Shown here: piece by piece, positions 6,067-14,160 of the stretch
Position numbering within the stretch: position 1 is the first letter of the stretch
How the letters are laid out: every line of letters begins with the position of its first letter
NCBI GenBank assembly: GCA_017463485.1
Contig: JAFTPD010000005.1
Span: 47,773 to 111,772, forward strand
DNA from: Clostridia bacterium
GTDB taxonomy: Bacteria > Bacillota > Clostridia > Oscillospirales > CAG-272
DNA: 64,000 nt
Reading direction: 5' to 3'
Notes under the pieces: model-generated
Told to the model about the DNA's origin: nothing
What the model saw: only the letters and a program-made list of their open reading frames with translations
Database searches by the model: none
Program-made: the position numbers and the translations under genes

Positions 6067-7530
6067 TTAATAGCTTGTAAATCCTGCGTCATCAAGGCTG
6101 ACTCCTGAGCCTGTAAAGTCACGCGACCAGTTCTTACACAGATATGCAAGCATTGATGAAGCCTGCTTTCGTGCGTTTCGTATTGCCGTTGTGCCTTCTA
6201 TCTCGCTTTCCGTATAAGTCAGCAGTGTGTCCGCCTCGAAATCGGGGGCATAGACAGTACCTGCCATGATACTCATATCGTTGATATTGGTAAATCCCCA
6301 GATATACGTATCTTCTGACGTCGCATCTACAATCAGTACGAACAGATCGCCGTTTTCATTTGCCACCATTATCTCCACCTGTTCATTTTCCACGTTGTAT
6401 ATAGCGGCACGCGCCCATGTCTGAGAGGACACCGTTGATTCGCCAAGCTCCAGCGTATACGTTTTTTCGGTTCTGTCGTATTCTCCCTTTTTTATCAAGT
6501 GGTTTTTAAGCTTCAGATATATGCCTGCTTCCTTTTCCGCAAGCGCGCTCAATGTAAGCGAATTACCGTACTCCAGATTTTCAAGCTCGGATACTGCAAC
6601 GGCGAAATTAAGATTCTGCGAATCCTGCACCGTCCAGGTGTTGATACCGATTATCTCGCCATACGCATTGACGAGCGGTCCGCCCGAGTTACCCGAGGAG
6701 ATCGCCGCGTCGTGTTGAACGTAGGTAACGTCCTCTATAACACGATCCTCCTGCGTGATGATACCGCGCGAAAAGGTAGATGTAAGTCCCTGAGAGCTTC
6801 CGATAGCATATACGGATTTGCCCACTCCGTGGCTCTTATCGCACAGCGGCAGAATGGTCAGCTCATCAGCGTCGATCTGCAGAACCGCAAGATCAATCGT
6901 CTTGTCATAAGCCAAAACCTTTTTAACCTCGTATTCCTCCTCGTTCAGCGTGACCGTTGCAGAATACGCGCCATCTATAACGTGGTAGTTGGTGACGATC
7001 TTTCCGTCCTCGCTGTATACGAAGCAGGAGCCGAGCGCATATTCCGCGCCTTTCGAATCGTAGGTCAATATCTCACCGACGGAATTTTTGGCAAGCTCGT
7101 ATACCTCGTTTGCGTCCTGCTCTGTCAGGACATACGTTTCAACGTTGGTCTCCTCGCAATTTTCGCAAACGTATTCTATGCTACCGCTATCGGTGCAGCT
7201 TGCAGGCGTTGACTCGACCTCAACATAAGCGTGCTCCAGCTTTTCGCCCTTGGTCTTTTTACATACCGAGCATTTTTTCGGGGATTTGCAGGTCGCGTCT
7301 TTCCAATTATGTCCGCGCTCCTCACCCCTCGTTTCTCCGCATTTGGTGCAGGTCTGCGGGTCAGTACAGCTTGCGTCCTTCCATTCGTGGTCGCAACCAG
7401 TTCCGGAGTCGGTAGTGTTCTCCGGATTGTTAGGCATATTTGTGAGATCGCATGCTGACAAAACGAACAGCATAACGCACAGTCCGACAGCCATCAGCAA
7501 TAACGATAACGAAAGCTTTACTTTTCTCAT
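6067..7530 (-). CDS. Secreted trypsin-like lipoprotein protease with Cys-pair repeats
   Basis: A 487-residue protein with a lipoprotein signal (LFVLSAC, lipidated Cys27), so it should sit on the outer face of the membrane. Residues 46-125 carry repeated Cys-pair modules spaced like small zinc ribbons (CTKCG, CSVCK, CENCE, each with flanking His/Trp, e.g. GHNWKDATC). A trypsin-like S1C (HtrA-related) domain follows with a full triad: His183 (TNYHVI), Asp213 (TIDLAVL) and Ser282 (GNSGGPL). There is no PDZ domain; a 190-residue tail of unknown fold follows. The start at 7530 is chosen because GGAGG precedes it by five bases. It is monocistronic with its own promoter and possible operator. Protease role is firm, substrate unknown. 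Confidence 0.88.
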   Translation of the reverse strand: MRKVKLSLSLLLMAVGLCVMLFVLSACDLTNMPNNPENTTDSGTGCDHEWKDASCTDPQTCTKCGETRGEERGHNWKDATCKSPKKCSVCKKTKGEKLEHAYVEVESTPASCTDSGSIEYVCENCEETNVETYVLTEQDANEVYELAKNSVGEILTYDSKGAEYALGSCFVYSEDGKIVTNYHVIDGAYSATVTLNEEEYEVKKVLAYDKTIDLAVLQIDADELTILPLCDKSHGVGKSVYAIGSSQGLTSTFSRGIITQEDRVIEDVTYVQHDAAISSGNSGGPLVNAYGEIIGINTWTVQDSQNLNFAVAVSELENLEYGNSLTLSALAEKEAGIYLKLKNHLIKKGEYDRTEKTYTLELGESTVSSQTWARAAIYNVENEQVEIMVANENGDLFVLIVDATSEDTYIWGFTNINDMSIMAGTVYAPDFEADTLLTYTESEIEGTTAIRNARKQASSMLAYLCKNWSRDFTGSGVSLDDAGFTSY

Positions 7531-7616
7531 TTTTTCCTCCATACATGTACTTGACAAAATACGCGGGGGTGCGTACTCTACGAGAATATACGCAATATCC
7601 TTGCTATTAGCCGTAT

Positions 7617-7645
7617 TATAAACTTTTACGCAGGGTAAAAGTCAA
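7617..7645 (-). promoter_or_regulatory. Protease promoter with operator-like palindrome
   Basis: Minus strand: TTGACT (7645-7640), 17-bp spacer, TTTATA (7622-7617), or TATAAT with a 19-bp spacer. Between the hexamers lies a perfect inverted repeat, ACTTTTAC-N5-GTAAAAGT (7622-7642). Its position would block RNA polymerase, so it is a likely operator. The binder is not known. Confidence 0.6.
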
Positions 7646-7678
7646 CACTTTTTCAAAAGATTTTTCAATTTTTTTCGA

Positions 7679-8503
7679 TTACGACTTTGAGACGGGTACG
7701 TCTGTATATTTTCTGACAGTGACAAGTATATCCTCAATTTCCTCTGCCGTGAGGGTACGGAATACACGCGACTCGTTGCCGAGAGCAACGTTCTTTCCCT
7801 CGCCCAGCGAGTGATAGGGCTCTATCTCTATCCCCTTCACGCTTGCAAGGCTATTTGCAAGCTCGGCAATCCCTTTGTAATGCTCGGTTCGTGCGTTGCA
7901 CCCGGGGACTATCGGACAGCGCAGGATAATATCCTTGCCGAGGCTGTCGATAAGGCGCAGGTTTTCAAGGATAAGCACGTTATCCACACCCGTAAAGCTT
8001 TGGTGGAGCTGTGCGTCAGTTTCCTTAACGTCAAACAAAAACAGGTCGGTATACTCGGCTATCTGCCGAAGCTTCTCCTTCGGTGCAAAGCCGCAGGTCT
8101 CAATGGCGGTACGTATTCCGTTTTTGCGGGCGCGCTTTAGAATCTCAAGCGCAAAATCCGCTTGATACAGCGGCTCGCCGCCCGAAAGTGTCACGCCGCC
8201 GCCCGAGGTTTCGTAGAACACCTTATCGCGAAGCACCTCGCGCGTGACCTCGTCGACGGTGACCGTCTTTCCGCAGACCCGTCTTGCGTCGTTATAGCAA
8301 ACGAAGCTGTCGTCGGCATTCTTGCATTTTCCGCAGCCGCGGCACTTGTCGGCATAAAACATTACCTGTCGCTCGGAGCTTTGGCTTTCGGGATTGTGAC
8401 ACCACAAGCAGTGCAAGGGACATCCCTTGAAAAACACGGTGGTGCGGATACCCGGTCCGTCACTCGTGCAAAACTTTTGTATGTCAAATATTTTTCCGTT
8501 CAT
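7679..8503 (-). CDS. Glycyl radical enzyme activase (radical SAM)
   Basis: A 274-residue radical SAM enzyme that installs the glycyl radical on the partner encoded just upstream. It shows the radical SAM cluster motif GCPLHCLWC (CxxxCxxC), preceded by SDGPGIRTTVFFKG typical of pyruvate formate-lyase activases, the SAM-binding TLSGGEPL motif, and a Cys-rich insert (CRGCGKC with two further Cys) that may bind an extra iron-sulfur cluster, as in activases of several non-PFL glycyl radical enzymes. The ATG at 8503 lies 11 bp after the partner's stop codon; a longer frame overlapping that gene has no better site. It is cotranscribed with the glycyl radical enzyme. Confidence 0.92.
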   Translation of the reverse strand: MNGKIFDIQKFCTSDGPGIRTTVFFKGCPLHCLWCHNPESQSSERQVMFYADKCRGCGKCKNADDSFVCYNDARRVCGKTVTVDEVTREVLRDKVFYETSGGGVTLSGGEPLYQADFALEILKRARKNGIRTAIETCGFAPKEKLRQIAEYTDLFLFDVKETDAQLHQSFTGVDNVLILENLRLIDSLGKDIILRCPIVPGCNARTEHYKGIAELANSLASVKGIEIEPYHSLGEGKNVALGNESRVFRTLTAEEIEDILVTVRKYTDVPVSKS

Positions 8504-8514
8504 ACACCCACCGC

Positions 8515-10512
8515 TCAATACGCCGTTCTGTTTATTACTGCGAGCTGCTGCCATTCGGGAAGGCTTACGAAATACTCCGAAAATCCGTACAGACGCACGG
8601 TAAGCGTCGGATATTTTTCGGGGTGCGCCATAGCGTCCTTCAATTCTTCCCTGTCAAGCACGCTGATGCCGACGTGGAAGCCACCCATCTTGAAATACGA
8701 AAGCACGAGTGCTTCAAGTATTTCGGGTGGCTGCTTCTGTCCGAAGGTCAGGTTAAGTCCGCCCGTGGCGGTACGGTCAAACGGGAGCTTGGAAATGCTG
8801 TGCAACAGCGCCGTAATTCCGCTCTTATCCATACCGTAGGTAGGCGACTGATTTTCCGAAAGAGGTTGACCCGCAAGTCGTCCGTCGGGTGTAGCACCTA
8901 TACCTGACGCCCACACGTTATCTCTTTCAAGAGAATAAAATCCGCCGATAGCGAAGAAATTATCCTTGAGTGTCAGCTCGTCGACAGCGTCAAGGAAGGC
9001 TTTGCCGACGAGGGCGGTATATTCGTCCGCATCGCTGTCGTTGCCGAAGTGAGTCATAGCGAGTATTTCACCGTGCAGTTCCTCATAGCCCTCGAAATTA
9101 TTTTCAAGAACATTCATAAACTCGGCGTAAGATATTCTCTTATCCTTGAACACTAATTTATCAAGCACCATAAGGGAATCTCCAAGCGTTGCAACGCCCG
9201 GGCAGAAGTAATTCAGCGCGTTGTAGGGAGAAACGCCCGAATCGGGATATTTGCACATAACGGCGCTGTCCGACAACAGCAGACAGTCAAACACGAATGC
9301 CTGACGGTGGCCGCCAATTCTTTTTTGCTCGAGGTCCGCGTATCTTTGCATACCCTCGCGGAGCTTCGATTGGAAATCGGCAAGAATACCGTCAACAGAT
9401 TCGTAGCTTCCCGATTTTATCACTTCGAGGAACATCTGCGGAGCAGCTGCAAAATACTCACGTCTGAAGCTATGATAGTTGAAATCAAAGGTACAGCACG
9501 CAGAATAGGTATGATTTTTTGCCACGGATGGCTCAACGCCCTTGTTTATCAACGCGCGGACCACAAGGTCATAATTGTATATGTTCATCTTGTCGGTAAG
9601 CGCTTCGAGTGCCGTGAACACAGCGTGGTTAAATTCCGCGTCGGCGCTCGGACTCAGCAGCACGGTTATCTGCGGTTGAGCCATATTGTTTATTATTGCG
9701 GCACGAAGCACAGCGCGTGACAGCTCATTTGGATGCTCGCCGCCGATATTAACGTACTGCTTGGAGGATTGCGGCAAAATAGGCTTTATGTTGTAGTTAT
9801 GAGTAGCCCTTCCGCATATCTCGTTTGTTTTCATAAAGAAACCTGCGAGCAGCTCGTCAAGCTCCGCCTCGGTATTGCCCTCCGAGAGCGCCTGTTTGTA
9901 ATAAGGAAGCATATATTCGTCAAATCTTCCGAAGGCGTAATCGCGGCTGCCTACGTAACAGCTCGCTACTATATGGACAAGCCAGATGCTTTGCAGAGCT
10001 GAATAAAAGTCGTATGCAGGCTCAAACGGAACGCGCGAGAGCGCCGCCGCCATTTCCGCCTTTTCCACACGCTCCGCTTCAGCCGAATAGCGTGCGGCAA
10101 GGTTACGGACGGCAAGTACAACGATCTCGGCGTTATGCGCGAATTCAAGCGCGTCGGGGGTATTTATCTTTGCAGCGTTTGACTTTATTTCGTCAAGTAT
10201 TCCGCCAAGACCCACCTTGAGCAGCTTGGCGTAATCGGGATTCATGTGCCCCGTGGAAAAAAGCAGTCTGGAGGGAGAGCATACCCCCTCCTCGGGTAAG
10301 CCTTCTACCATTCTGCCCGCGAAATAATCGCAATCGAGCACGGGAGTGGACACCTCCGCGAGCAGCTTTGATAAAATGACGGCATAGCGGTCGCCGGACG
10401 TATAATCAGCCATCTCGGCTTCAAGACGGCACAAAATCCTGTCGCGTTCTATAAATGCGGCAGAGTTATCGCTTTCAAATACAAGTTTTTTAAGTTGTTC
10501 AAGCTTTGTCAT
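8515..10512 (-). CDS. Glycyl radical enzyme of unassigned substrate
   Basis: A 665-residue PFL-like glycyl radical enzyme. The C-terminal radical loop is clear (TVRLYGFSEYF, radical Gly643), and a Cys pair (YSACCTFDF, Cys339-Cys340) lies where the catalytic thiyl Cys is expected. Dehydratases and decarboxylases of this superfamily carry Cys-x-Glu; this protein does not. It has the adjacent Cys pair of pyruvate formate-lyase, but the flanking residues differ (PFL has ACCVSP) and it is about 100 residues shorter than classic PFL. The reaction is therefore not assigned. The activase follows in the same operon; no microcompartment or transporter gene accompanies them. Promoter at 10546-10574; GAGGG site before the ATG at 10512. 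Confidence 0.9.
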   Translation of the reverse strand: MTKLEQLKKLVFESDNSAAFIERDRILCRLEAEMADYTSGDRYAVILSKLLAEVSTPVLDCDYFAGRMVEGLPEEGVCSPSRLLFSTGHMNPDYAKLLKVGLGGILDEIKSNAAKINTPDALEFAHNAEIVVLAVRNLAARYSAEAERVEKAEMAAALSRVPFEPAYDFYSALQSIWLVHIVASCYVGSRDYAFGRFDEYMLPYYKQALSEGNTEAELDELLAGFFMKTNEICGRATHNYNIKPILPQSSKQYVNIGGEHPNELSRAVLRAAIINNMAQPQITVLLSPSADAEFNHAVFTALEALTDKMNIYNYDLVVRALINKGVEPSVAKNHTYSACCTFDFNYHSFRREYFAAAPQMFLEVIKSGSYESVDGILADFQSKLREGMQRYADLEQKRIGGHRQAFVFDCLLLSDSAVMCKYPDSGVSPYNALNYFCPGVATLGDSLMVLDKLVFKDKRISYAEFMNVLENNFEGYEELHGEILAMTHFGNDSDADEYTALVGKAFLDAVDELTLKDNFFAIGGFYSLERDNVWASGIGATPDGRLAGQPLSENQSPTYGMDKSGITALLHSISKLPFDRTATGGLNLTFGQKQPPEILEALVLSYFKMGGFHVGISVLDREELKDAMAHPEKYPTLTVRLYGFSEYFVSLPEWQQLAVINRTAY

Positions 10513-10545
10513 TGACTTGCCCTCTTTTCACAGTTATTCAGTTTA

Positions 10546-10574
10546 AGTATAACATTTTGGTGCTGGTCTGTCAA
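10546..10574 (-). promoter_or_regulatory. Sigma-A promoter of the glycyl radical operon
   Basis: Minus strand: TTGACA (10574-10569), 17-bp spacer, TATACT (10551-10546); start near 10539. Confidence 0.85.
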
Positions 10575-10616
10575 TAATTTTACCTCAAAAAGCAAAAAAT
10601 AATATTTATGAGGCAA

Positions 10617-10657
10617 AAGGCAATATCACCGTCACAAGTGATATTGCCTTCCTTTTT
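10617..10657. terminator. Terminator downstream of spoIVB
   Basis: AAGGCAATATCAC (10617-10629) and GTGATATTGCCTT (10638-10650) form a perfect 13-bp stem with an 8-base loop and T-rich flanks on both sides. It should stop minus-strand transcripts leaving spoIVB. Confidence 0.8.
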
Positions 10658-10658
10658 G

Positions 10659-10687
10659 TTGACAAGAATTTCAATTTCGTGTATAAT
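10659..10687 (+). promoter_or_regulatory. Perfect sigma-A promoter antisense to spoIVB
   Basis: TTGACA (10659-10664), 17-bp spacer, TATAAT (10682-10687) on the plus strand. Predicted start near 10694, three bases outside the spoIVB stop codon. No plus-strand gene lies downstream for over 1.3 kb, so it would drive an antisense transcript. Confidence 0.6.
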
Positions 10688-10696
10688 ATTATACAG

Positions 10697-11779
10697 TTAT
10701 CGCGCTTTCATCTGCATCAGCATATTGTCAATGAATATTCCATATCCCACGGTAGGATCGTTTATCATAACGTGCGTGACAGCACCTACAAGCTTGCCGT
10801 TTTGAATGATAGGTGAGCCGCTCATTCCCTGCACGATACCGCCCGTTTTTTCGATCAATCTCGGGTCGGTTACTGTTACGGTGAAGCATTTTGAGCCATT
10901 CTGCGTTCTGTCTATTGCGGAAATATTTATCTCATACTCCCCGATCTCGCCGCCGTCAAGAGTACAGCGCACCGTGGCTTTTCCTTCCTTTACCTCGTCG
11001 CGGTGTCCAACCTTCATGGACACCATATCGCATCCGTCGGGCAATTTGCTCAGCACCCCGAACACACCGCAAACGGTATTCCCGACCAAGGCGCCGATCT
11101 TTCCCGGCTCAAAATATCCTTTGAGCGCACCCGGATCTCCCGACTTGCCGCGATCGATACCGCTGATTGTAACGTCCGTCACCGTGCCGCGCTGCATGGG
11201 TACAAGCTCGCCCGTGTCCGAGTCACAGATGCCGTGTCCGAGTCCGCCAAACAGCTTTCCCGACGGAATTATATAAGTGACCGTTCCTATTCCCGCGCCT
11301 CTGTCGCGGACGATAAGACCGCTTTTATACTCCCCTTTTTCATTAGCGGCGGGCTTAACTTTTATATCCAACTCCTGAGCTTGTCCTGCGCCCGTTTTCT
11401 TTGGAGTGGGGCGCCTGACCGTAAAGGTCATTTCCTCGCCTCCCGAGGTCTCCACAAGGCTCACGAGCGAGTCTGCGCCCGTCACTGCCTTACCGTTTAT
11501 TTTTATTATAACGTCGCGCACCTTGATACCGACCTCACGCGCGGGATTTTTTACACCCGCAGGCGTGTTTACGTCACTGTATCCGACAACGACGACACCC
11601 TCTGTAAAAAATTTAACACCGAAAGGCATTCCGCCCACGTATACCTCGTCCGTGCTTCCCTCTGTCTGCGCCGCGCCCGCCACTGCGGTCATGCTTCCCA
11701 CGACCAGCGCAAGCGCAAGAAACAGCCACAAGGTCTTTTGTAATCTGCGTATATTTCTATTGCCTGTTATCCTTTTCAT
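10697..11779 (-). CDS. spoIVB: SpoIVB sporulation signalling protease
   Basis: A 360-residue S55-family serine protease. In Bacillus, SpoIVB is made in the forespore under sigma-G (and sigma-F), crosses into the intermembrane space and cleaves SpoIVFA, which leads to pro-sigma-K processing. Here residues 16-37 form a membrane anchor, residues 50-120 a PDZ domain (KVRDVIIKINGKAVTGADSL), and the protease has His182 (GGLGHGI), Asp305 and Ser320 (GMSGSPI), with the 15-residue Asp-Ser spacing of the family. It is monocistronic. I did not find a convincing sigma-G box. Its presence implies that the organism, or its recent ancestor, sporulates. Confidence 0.93.
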   Translation of the reverse strand: MKRITGNRNIRRLQKTLWLFLALALVVGSMTAVAGAAQTEGSTDEVYVGGMPFGVKFFTEGVVVVGYSDVNTPAGVKNPAREVGIKVRDVIIKINGKAVTGADSLVSLVETSGGEEMTFTVRRPTPKKTGAGQAQELDIKVKPAANEKGEYKSGLIVRDRGAGIGTVTYIIPSGKLFGGLGHGICDSDTGELVPMQRGTVTDVTISGIDRGKSGDPGALKGYFEPGKIGALVGNTVCGVFGVLSKLPDGCDMVSMKVGHRDEVKEGKATVRCTLDGGEIGEYEINISAIDRTQNGSKCFTVTVTDPRLIEKTGGIVQGMSGSPIIQNGKLVGAVTHVMINDPTVGYGIFIDNMLMQMKAR

Positions 11780-12019
11780 TTTGCCATATCTCTTTCCCTT
11801 TAGTAGTTTTCCGTCTTGTGGCGCGAGCCTTCACTGCCCTTGCGCACCTCTCTTACTATACCGCACAGCTCCGCCTCTTATGTGTAACAGATTATTGCGC
11901 TTATGGTTTTTTTGAGGCTGAATTTCAAATAAATTTTTTAAGCGGAAATTATAATTATTATGTAGCAACGGACAAATAAAAATCCATGTCAAAATTAACT
12001 TATAAAAGGAACGTATAAA

Positions 12020-12868
12020 ATGCCGAGCAAAGCAAAAAACAGTAATAAAAGCATAAAGCAAGCCGTGGAATATCCGCGAGTATCCGTAGCGTCTGCTTTG
12101 AGATTTGAAAAATTTGCCCGCTTGTCGGTTACGGATGACCGCGAGGACGAAGCGGCGCAGATAGGCACGCTCAATGAAAAAAGGCTTCATGCAGTTATAA
12201 AAAATTATTTGTGCGACGATATATCCAAGCAAGAAATTACGATTTTCGGCGGCAACAAAAAAAGCCGCATAGCGGCAGACGTACTCCTCGACGGACAAAT
12301 TTACGAGGTGCAAACGGGCGGTTTTTTCCCACTCCGTGCCAAAATCCAAAGATATCTTGCAGAAACGGAATACCGCGTCACGGTGGTCGCTCCCGTCGCG
12401 CACGTTAAATATTTAAGATGGATAGATCCCGCAAGCGGCAATATTTCCGAGCGGCACAGGTCGCCGAAAAAGGCGGGCGTCACCTCGCTTGCCAAGGAGC
12501 TTTATTGGCTTCGGGATTTTCTTAACGACGAAAGGTTTTCCATAAAAGTCTTGCTGCTTGAAATGGAAGAATTCCGTATGCAGGACGGTTGGGGAAACGG
12601 CGGTAAGCGCGGCTCAAACCGATATGATCGCGTGCCGCTGTCACTCCTTGGCGAGATCGACTTGAAAACGTCGGCAGACTACGCAAAATATTTTCTCCCC
12701 GACAACTTAACGGAGAATTTCACCGCCGCGGATTATACACGGGCAAGCGGAATTCGGGGCAAAGCCGCGTACTCTGTGATAAAAATTTTGTGCGATATGG
12801 GACTCATTTCCCCTGCCGAAAAGATAGGGCGAGCGCAAGGCTATCGCAAATTGAAAATGGAAATTTGA
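12020..12868 (+). CDS. Conserved hypothetical protein, possible PD-(D/E)XK fold
   Basis: A 282-residue soluble protein with no signal peptide. An N-terminal helical stretch has GTLNEKRLHAVIKNYL, then strands with KKSRIAADVLLDGQIYEVQT followed by a Phe-Pro-Leu-Lys/Arg-like helix start. Asp, then Glu-Val-Gln after a hairpin, resembles the Asp...Glu-x-Lys/Gln core of PD-(D/E)XK nuclease-fold proteins. A later block (LYWLRDFL, GWGNGGKRGSNRYDRVP) is strongly patterned, and the last 60 residues look like a winged helix. I recall similar unnamed Firmicutes proteins but cannot give a function. AAAGGAA precedes the ATG. It stands alone, convergent with the polysaccharide operon. From 11780 to 12019 I see no gene. 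Confidence 0.7.
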   Translation: MPSKAKNSNKSIKQAVEYPRVSVASALRFEKFARLSVTDDREDEAAQIGTLNEKRLHAVIKNYLCDDISKQEITIFGGNKKSRIAADVLLDGQIYEVQTGGFFPLRAKIQRYLAETEYRVTVVAPVAHVKYLRWIDPASGNISERHRSPKKAGVTSLAKELYWLRDFLNDERFSIKVLLLEMEEFRMQDGWGNGGKRGSNRYDRVPLSLLGEIDLKTSADYAKYFLPDNLTENFTAADYTRASGIRGKAAYSVIKILCDMGLISPAEKIGRAQGYRKLKMEI

Positions 12869-12879
12869 TAATTGAAAAT

Positions 12880-12905
12880 GGAGCAGGCTCGGGTGAGCCT
12901 GCTCC
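12880..12905. terminator. Bidirectional terminator at 12.9 kb
   Basis: GGAGCAGGCTC (12880-12890) and GAGCCTGCTCC (12895-12905) form a perfect 11-bp stem with a 4-base loop between two convergent stop codons. It shares its core with the hairpins at 4332 and 35868. Confidence 0.75.
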
Positions 12906-12913
12906 TTCAGCAT

Positions 12914-14089
12914 TTATCTTAGTCCCACGTCGGACAAAAATCTATCCGCCGATTTGATCTCGTCCGACGACATTTCGGACGTTCTTTTCGTCTCCCACGC
13001 AACACGCCGCGCGGTGCGCTTATCCAACAGCTTGAACCATCTGCGCACCCAATAAAAAGGCAATAGCCACTTATGCTTTTGCAGGATTGGATAGCCGTAT
13101 TTTATCTCGTCGTATGGCAAGAAAATTCGTTGCATGATATATTTGAATTTACTTCCCTTTTTGCGGTTCTGCATCACCGTCAGATTGTCAAAATTTCCGT
13201 ACGCTCCGCCTGACAGCAAATATTTTTCCATTTTCAAGGTGAGTGCGCTGTGCTCCTCGCCATCAAGCCACACGCGGGACAAAGCTCCCGCCGAGCGACA
13301 AAATTGCAAAAGCTCGCCGTCACGAAGCAGTTTTTCTCTTGCGTCACCGTGCGCGACCTTATTATCAAGTATCCAAAGGTCGACGAGCGGACGCACGCCG
13401 CAGCCTCCGTGAATAAAATGCTTTGCCATGTGGGCGACGTGATAGAAATAAAACATTTCATCCGTAAATACACGCTGATGCTTTTTGCCCTCTGACAAAG
13501 TCGATGTTTCCCACGCATTTGCGAGCACCCGTGCGACGGAATTCACTATTCCGTCCTCCAAAAGATCGTAATGAAGCTCCACGTGTACCCCGCCGCGCGT
13601 AAACATAGACACGTCGTGCGAGGTTTTTGATTTGCGTTCGTAGCCCAGCTTTTCAACGAGAGTTTGCGCCGCCGTTTCAAGCTCGTCAAGGTTAACAAGC
13701 ACGTCTATATCGCAGCTTGTACGCATCCACGGCTCGGGATAATAGCCACGAAGCACCGAGCCCTTGAGCGGAATGTGGTCTATCCCGGCTTCCTCGAGCG
13801 TCCGCGTCAGCTCGCCAAGCTCGTAATTGATTTTTTCATATCGGTACACTGCAACAAACTGCTTTTTCGCAAATTTTTGCGAGTAAGCGTCGCCGCCGAT
13901 AAGTCCGTGTTTCTCCAAGCCCGCCGCGACTATATGCGCCGAATCGTGCTTATCCGACAGCTCGTAGAGCGCCTTTTTGGCGTCCTCCGCCTGGAGCGCC
14001 GACCTAAGCGCGAACAAATCGCCGTCACTAAGGTCATATCCGCACACGACGGAGCGGATAAGTATAAACATTATTTCTTGCGTCTGCAC
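12914..14089 (-). CDS. Nucleotidyltransferase-fold family protein
   Basis: A 391-residue protein resembling the uncharacterised nucleotidyltransferase family (PF14907-like). The core reads IPLKGSVLRGYYPEPWMRTS then CDIDVLV, where Asp-x-Asp gives the metal-binding acidic pair, followed by GGVHVELHYDL with a further acidic residue. Such proteins are common at the ends of capsule and exopolysaccharide loci; their acceptor is unknown. The start is GTG at 14089 because AGGAG lies eight bases upstream. It is the last gene of the operon, 71 bp after capF. A weak hairpin near 14132-14157 in that gap might reduce read-through. Confidence 0.82.
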   Translation of the reverse strand: MQTQEIMFILIRSVVCGYDLSDGDLFALRSALQAEDAKKALYELSDKHDSAHIVAAGLEKHGLIGGDAYSQKFAKKQFVAVYRYEKINYELGELTRTLEEAGIDHIPLKGSVLRGYYPEPWMRTSCDIDVLVNLDELETAAQTLVEKLGYERKSKTSHDVSMFTRGGVHVELHYDLLEDGIVNSVARVLANAWETSTLSEGKKHQRVFTDEMFYFYHVAHMAKHFIHGGCGVRPLVDLWILDNKVAHGDAREKLLRDGELLQFCRSAGALSRVWLDGEEHSALTLKMEKYLLSGGAYGNFDNLTVMQNRKKGSKFKYIMQRIFLPYDEIKYGYPILQKHKWLLPFYWVRRWFKLLDKRTARRVAWETKRTSEMSSDEIKSADRFLSDVGLR

Positions 14090-14160
14090 AATATCCGCTC
14101 CTTTCTCAATAAAAAAACGAGTAAAATTTTTTCCTGCTTGCCTTTCAGGGGCAGGGATTA

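Noticed and set aside
10682-10694. Minus-strand use of the palindromic TATAAT at the spoIVB end
   Set aside because: No -35 box lies at the right distance on the minus strand; only the plus strand has a full promoter.
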